A DNA stretch of 64,000 bases from Dyella monticola (lineage in GTDB: Bacteria > Pseudomonadota > Gammaproteobacteria > Xanthomonadales > Rhodanobacteraceae): positions 106,723 through 170,722 of the forward strand of contig NZ_QRBE01000008.1 in assembly GCF_003363155.1 (NCBI RefSeq). The letters are read 5' to 3'. The notes beneath the pieces were generated by a model that saw only the letters and a program-made list of their open reading frames with translations, made no database searches and was not told the DNA's origin. Positions within the stretch are counted from its first letter, which is position 1; each line of letters starts with the position of its first letter. Made by a program: the position numbers and the translations under genes. Shown here piece after piece: positions 60,347 through 64,000 of this stretch.

Positions 60347-61372
60347 ATGTCCGCTCCCGCTTCCATCTGCCTGCTCCGCACCTCGGCCATCGGCGACGTC
60401 ACCCACGTCGCGCCCCTGGTCCACACACTGCAGCGCGCGTGGCCGCAAACCGAGCTGACCTGGATCGTCGGCAAACTGGAACGCAAGCTGGTGGGCGACC
60501 TGCCCGGCGTGGAATTCATCACCTTCGACAAGGCCGCCGGCTGGGCCGGCATGCAAGAAGTCCACAAGGCATTGAAAGGTCGACGATTCGATGCGCTGCT
60601 GCATATGCAAGTGGCATTGCGCTCGAACTTGCTGAGCTTAGGCATCAAAGCCGAACGTCGCGTTGGTTACGACCGTGCGCGCTCCAAAGACCTGCACAGC
60701 CTGGTGATCAACGAGCGTATTCCAGCCCGCACCGGTGAACACGTATTACAAGCAATCGGCAGTTTCTGCGAACCCTTAGGCCTGAAACAAACCGACGTGC
60801 GCTGGGACATCCCCATCCCCGAAGAAGCCCATGCATGGGCGGCCCGGCAATGGCCGGATGAGAAGCCCGTGCTACTGGTCAGCCCCACCTCCAGCCATGG
60901 CCTGCGCAATTGGCGCCCCGAACGCTACGCCGCTGTCATGGATCACGCCGCCACGCGCGGATGGCGCGTCGTACTCATCGGCGGACCCTCCTCCGCCGAA
61001 CGCAGCATGGCCGATGCCATCCTCGCTCATTGCCAACACGCGCCACTCGACCTCACCGGCAAAGACACGCTCAAGAAACTGATGGCCATGTTCTGCCGCG
61101 CGCAGTTGCTGCTTACGCCCGACTCCGGTCCCATGCACATGGCCAATACGGTCGGATTGAAAGTGCTGGGCTTGCACGCAGCCAGCAATCCTGCACGATC
61201 TGGTCCCTACTCCGATCGCCAATGGTGTGTCGACAAATACGACGACGCCGCGCGCAAATATCTCGGTAAACCAGCTAGCGAGATTCCATGGGGAACCAAG
61301 ATCGAGAAACCCGGCGTCATGGACCTGATAAAAATAGATGATGTGGTCGAGAGACTGGAGGCTGCCTTCTAG
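60347..61372 (+). CDS. GT9 heptosyltransferase-like LPS core glycosyltransferase
   Basis: 341 residues, GT-B fold. N-terminal ICLLRTSAIGDVTHVAPLVHTL and C-terminal LLLTPDSGPMHMANTVG are the ADP-heptose transferase signatures. It may be WaaC-like (heptosyltransferase I) because it adds to the Kdo phosphorylated by the adjacent kdkA; WaaF or WaaQ cannot be excluded. Only 17 bases separate it from kdkA, so both promoters are in that gap or inside the genes. Confidence 0.88.
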   Translation: MSAPASICLLRTSAIGDVTHVAPLVHTLQRAWPQTELTWIVGKLERKLVGDLPGVEFITFDKAAGWAGMQEVHKALKGRRFDALLHMQVALRSNLLSLGIKAERRVGYDRARSKDLHSLVINERIPARTGEHVLQAIGSFCEPLGLKQTDVRWDIPIPEEAHAWAARQWPDEKPVLLVSPTSSHGLRNWRPERYAAVMDHAATRGWRVVLIGGPSSAERSMADAILAHCQHAPLDLTGKDTLKKLMAMFCRAQLLLTPDSGPMHMANTVGLKVLGLHAASNPARSGPYSDRQWCVDKYDDAARKYLGKPASEIPWGTKIEKPGVMDLIKIDDVVERLEAAF

Positions 61373-61529
61373 TACTTTAACTAAGAATTTGCCGCCGAAA
61401 TTGATATTTTTCATTTTCCATTTCCGGGATTAGTTACACCTGGTGTTCCAGGAAGGCGAAAGAGGGGAAACGCCTGCCCTAAGTCTCCGGAGGTACCAGA
61501 CGCTGGTACCGGCGTCTTTGCGATGACTC
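61373..61529. other. 157-base gap after the GT9 gene
   Basis: Non-coding and partly AT-rich at first (61380-61430). An eight-base inverted repeat GGTACCAG/CTGGTACC lies at 61492-61510. No terminator with U-tract and no insertion-sequence terminal repeat was recognised. Confidence 0.5.
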
Positions 61530-61670
61530 CTAACCCGACCCCGGTTTCGAAGCGTTACCCGTAACGACGGGACGCCTGCCGGCGAGGCTCGTGATCTGGT
61601 CCATCACGAGCTGCGTTTCGTAGAAGGCATCGCCCGGGCGCTTCAGGGTGGCCGCTGAAAAATAAGTCAT
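61530..61670 (-). pseudogene. Orphan fragment of a haemagglutinin/CdiA-type exoprotein
   Basis: A 46-codon frame on the minus strand. The stretch TLKRPGDAFYETQLVMDQ followed by ITSLAGRRPV matches the conserved G-D-x-F-Y-E-x-x-L-V-x-x-Q-x-x-x-L-x-G-R-R block of large two-partner-secreted haemagglutinins. No upstream continuation exists; the frame meets a stop just before the IS remnant. In intact CdiA-like proteins this block lies well before the pre-toxin region, yet here it is downstream of the C-terminus of another copy. It is a rearranged relic. Confidence 0.6.
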
Positions 61671-62463
61671 TCTTTAGAACGCCCTCGATGTATTCGAACA
61701 CGTGCGCCTTGGCTTGTTCGCGCGTCGTAAAGTGCTCGCCGTGAATAGCTTCGACCTTCAAGCTGTGGTTCCAGCTCTCCATGGCAGCGTTGTCGTAACA
61801 GTCGCCTTTCTTACTCATGCTGCATCGAAGGCCGTGATCGCGGAGCAAGCGTCGGTAGTCCTGCGAACAGTACTGGCTACCGCGATCGGAATGGACAATG
61901 ACGCGCTTCGGACGGTGACGAGCAAGGACGGCCATGCTCAGTGCGTTGCATACCAACGTGGCTGTCATGCGCTCGGACATCGACCATCCGATCACGTGAC
62001 GTGAATACAGATCCAGCACGACAGCCAAATACAGCCAGCCCTCGTCGGTGGCGATGTACGTGATATCGCTCACCCACGCTTGGTTGGGTCGATCCGCGTG
62101 GAAGTTCTGTTGCAACAGGTTCGGCGCCACCGGCAAGCTGTGGTTGGAATTCGTTGTCGCCTTGTACCTGCGCGCCGCCTTGGCCCGCAGACTCTGGCGA
62201 CGCATGCTCTTGGCAACCTGATGACGGCCTGTGCGATGACCTTGTTCTCTGAGCCGCCGTACAACGCGTGGCGAACCGGCCCGCCCTTTCTCAGCCGCAT
62301 ACGCCTCACGCACCAGGCTGTCCAACCGCGCCTGCTTGAGTGCCCGTGGCGACGCAGGACGCTCGCGCCACGCGTAATACCCGGACGGCGACACGCTGAG
62401 CACGCGGCACATCATTCGCACCGGATAGCTATCTTCATGGGCACGGATCATCGCGTACTTCAC
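61555..62463 (-). pseudogene. IS3-family transposase OrfB, 3'-truncated
   Basis: 302-codon frame. The rve integrase core is complete with all three DDE residues: D in VSDITYIATDEG, D in HSDRGSQYC and E in DNAAMESWNHSLKVE. IS3 homology stops at VFEYIE (near 61684); the expected F-Y-N-R-x-R-x-H-S-x-L-G-Y ending is missing and replaced by 43 unrelated residues from the haemagglutinin-fragment region in another frame. It would be read by -1 frameshifting from OrfA. Probably inactive. Confidence 0.85.
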
Positions 62464-62645
62464 TTGGGCATCTTCGCGAAGTACGCTGCCGCCTTTTTTA
62501 GGAAGGCGATCTCTTCTTCCAGGCGCGTCACCTCACGTTTGAGCCGCGCATTCTCGGCCTGTTGCAGCCGCTGCTCTTCGCTGGTTTGGCCTCGCTGCTG
62601 GGCTTTGGTGCGCCAGGCATACAGCTGGCTCGCGGGTAACGCATC
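61684..62645 (-). mobile_element. IS3-family insertion sequence remnant, truncated at both ends
   Basis: About 960 bases containing the C-terminal half of OrfA and most of OrfB. The left junction (about 62645) cuts the OrfA helix-turn-helix; the right (about 61684) cuts the last 20 or so OrfB residues. No terminal inverted repeats or target duplication are visible. Neighbours on both sides are CdiA-like sequence. Boundaries are inferred from protein homology and may be off by some bases. Confidence 0.7.
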
Positions 62646-62669
62646 CCTCTTGCGCGCAGAAATTTCCAT
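62460..62669 (-). pseudogene. Chimeric frame: possible cdiI start fused to truncated IS3 OrfA
   Basis: 69 codons from ATG 62669. The first nine (MEISARKRD) do not look like transposase; from LPASQLYAWRTK on it is IS3 OrfA, missing the first 25-35 residues of its helix-turn-helix but keeping the leucine-zipper tail (RLEEEIAFLKKAAAYFAK). The ATG shares its A with the cdiA stop and has AAGGAGG nine bases upstream, the arrangement expected of an immunity gene cdiI. That the nine codons are cdiI is inference. Confidence 0.55.
62493..62499 (-). other. A6G slippery heptamer for OrfA-OrfB frameshifting
   Basis: AAAAAAG on the minus strand, 30 bases before the OrfA stop and followed by a GC-rich stretch. 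Slipping back one base joins OrfA to the OrfB frame, the usual IS3 mechanism. Confidence 0.6.
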
Positions 62670-64000
62670 CACGGACAACCTCCTTGATATCCACTCTCAC
62701 CCATTCTTTGGCAGCCGAACTTTACTCTCTTTTCAGCATTCATCGCGTCGATTAAGTAACGATAACCACCAATTTCAATGAAAAGTTTCGTATACGGATT
62801 CTGCTGATCATAAATTGGCTGCAGTAGATTTTGCTCGTTAACAAGCTGACTCAAGCTCCAAGCATTTAGATAGAACGATGAATTCTGGCGGTTTTGATAA
62901 ATATTAGCGAAGTTGCTATATCCATTCTTCATGATCACGCTACCAGCCTGGTTACGCCACTCTATCAAGCCGCCTCCGCTTAAGAAATTGCCGGCGCCAA
63001 ACATTATGCCCATCAAGTCTTTCGTGGACGTCTCAGCTGCCGCCCCAAACCATGGCGCACCCGTTTGCTGATACATCGCACCAAAGAAGTCGGCGCGCGC
63101 ATCAATCGTGTTGATGGCGCCGTAGGCTGTCGAGTTGCCCATGACGATACTCAACACGTTGCCACGAGATTGGTTGATATCTTCCGATAGCAACCAAGAT
63201 TTGATGTATGTGGGCAGCGCATAATTGCTTTGTGCCGAGTTCGCATAGCTCAATGCATCTCGCACACCATCTTGACAGGAGGCGCTAGTCGGCGCGGCCG
63301 CGCAGGTTTGCTTTAACGCCTCATCATTCAGATTGGAGAGCGCCATATATTTATCGACGACTTGCTGACATTCATCCTGACTATTACACGATTTCACGGC
63401 TTGATTGAACGCATCAATCTGCTGATGTGTGAGGTAGTTATGCGTCGTCCCATCCAATGCCGTCGCCGCACCCGTACCGCCGCCCACCGCCGCACCCACG
63501 GCGGTGCTAGCGAGTTTCAGCATCGTGGCAAATTCCGGCGAATCCTTGGAATAGCCTTGGCTCTCTAGATAGTCGGCCATCTGCTGGATGACCAGCTGAT
63601 TAGCCACCGCCCCGGCGGCACCTTGCAGCACAGTGCCACCACCAAGTGCCGCAATGCCCACGCCCACAACACCGTGCAGGATGGTGCGTTCCGGACTGCC
63701 TTCGGCCCAACCCATCTGGCTGGCTAGATCACCTGCCGCCGTCATACCAACTTGTCCCGCCACCTGCCCCATCTCCAACCGCGTTTGCACTTTCTGCAGA
63801 TCGAAGATCGGCGCGAGCGCCTGGCTATCGAGCGCGGGGTTTCGGTCCAGGCCGCTGAGGCTCTGGGTGGGGTTATCGCGCACAATGATCGTGCCTTGCG
63901 CGATGCCGGCGTTGGTGTCGCCGCTGCTGTTGCCTTTCTGCGGGATGCCTAAGCTCGGCGCGCCGCTGAAGCCGCTACCGCCGTAACCGCCCCCCCCCCC
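62669..64000 (-). CDS. cdiA: CdiA-like contact-dependent inhibition exoprotein, C-terminal part (partial)
   Basis: At least 443 codons, open to the right edge; the GTG at 63883 is internal. The haemagglutinin/pre-toxin part runs GIAQGTIIVRDNPTQSLSG, then IFDLQKVQTRLEMGQVAGQV, and an Ala/Gly-rich hydrophobic stretch. A degenerate VENN-type boundary (TTHNYLTHQQ, near 63440) follows. Next is an entry-type domain with paired cysteines (KSCNSQDEC, then KQTCAAAP and SASC), then about 175 AT-richer residues, the presumed toxin, which I do not recognise. A poly-glycine run from an 11-G tract lies at the edge. The cdiB partner and N-terminus would be beyond 64000. Confidence 0.8.
   Translation of the reverse strand, partial: GGGGGYGGSGFSGAPSLGIPQKGNSSGDTNAGIAQGTIIVRDNPTQSLSGLDRNPALDSQALAPIFDLQKVQTRLEMGQVAGQVGMTAAGDLASQMGWAEGSPERTILHGVVGVGIAALGGGTVLQGAAGAVANQLVIQQMADYLESQGYSKDSPEFATMLKLASTAVGAAVGGGTGAATALDGTTHNYLTHQQIDAFNQAVKSCNSQDECQQVVDKYMALSNLNDEALKQTCAAAPTSASCQDGVRDALSYANSAQSNYALPTYIKSWLLSEDINQSRGNVLSIVMGNSTAYGAINTIDARADFFGAMYQQTGAPWFGAAAETSTKDLMGIMFGAGNFLSGGGLIEWRNQAGSVIMKNGYSNFANIYQNRQNSSFYLNAWSLSQLVNEQNLLQPIYDQQNPYTKLFIEIGGYRYLIDAMNAEKRVKFGCQRMGESGYQGGCP

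Noticed and set aside
63883..63885. GTG as the start of a separate toxin gene
   Set aside because: The frame stays open upstream to the edge with haemagglutinin-like sequence, so this GTG is an internal valine.

Overview
This 64 kb window is a GC-rich chromosomal segment of a gammaproteobacterium. Gene content and protein style point to the order Xanthomonadales, most likely a Rhodanobacteraceae relative such as Dyella, Luteibacter or Frateuria; this is inference from gene content, since no 16S rRNA is present. The evidence includes a Kdo kinase of the kdkA type, a class III PHA synthase pair, a complete 14-gene complex I operon beside the initiator tRNA and the rimP-nusA-infB-rbfA-truB-rpsO-pnp operon, a tmk-holB-pilZ neighbourhood, and a TolB-free, housekeeping-dominated layout. 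From about 47.7 kb down to 4.7 kb almost every gene lies on the minus strand.

Layout. 0-4.6 kb: LOG-family phosphoribohydrolase, acuI/yhdH-type reductase, a PilH/CheY-like receiver, a small heat-shock operon (hsp20 then cbpA), a Prx5 peroxiredoxin and a small secreted protein of unknown function. 4.7-9 kb: gyrA, a GtrA-like membrane protein and mtnA. 9-11.2 kb: phaE-phaC (class III PHA synthase). 11.2-20.6 kb: pnp, rpsO, truB, rbfA, infB, nusA, rimP and tRNA-fMet (metY), the conserved translation/transcription operon, ended by a strong terminator after pnp. 20.7-35.4 kb: nuoA-N. 35.7-47.7 kb: pilZ, a PIG-L deacetylase, holB, tmk, mltG, pabC, pabB, fabF, acpP, fabG, fabD, fabH, rpmF and yceD (fatty-acid, folate and replication genes; plsX is not between rpmF and fabH).

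47.9-55.1 kb (plus strand, except one glycosyltransferase): a small coiled-coil membrane protein, a Maf/YceF pyrophosphatase, then moxR-DUF58-tgpA and an Slp-type lipoprotein. 55.1-58.6 kb (minus): hinT, recR, ybaB, dnaX, the 4.5S SRP RNA and tRNA-Ser(GGA). 58.8-61.4 kb: an MBL-fold hydrolase and kdkA, divergent from a heptosyltransferase-like GT9 gene (LPS inner core).

61.4-64 kb is the accessory part. A large two-partner-secretion/contact-dependent-inhibition (CdiA-like) gene runs off the right edge on the minus strand. It carries the pre-toxin region, a degenerate VENN-type boundary, a cysteine-patterned entry domain and an AT-richer, unrecognised C-terminal effector domain. Its stop codon overlaps an ATG with a perfect ribosome binding site, where an immunity gene should begin, but after about nine codons the frame passes into an IS3-family transposase remnant truncated at both ends. 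Beyond the remnant is a 46-codon orphan piece of a haemagglutinin/CdiA protein. This broken toxin-immunity junction is the most interesting part of the window. Other points of note are a histidine-rich loop in NuoL, Ala at GyrA position 83, Ala instead of the expected Lys in the PabB PIxGT motif, and two divergent genes whose start codons share one CATG.
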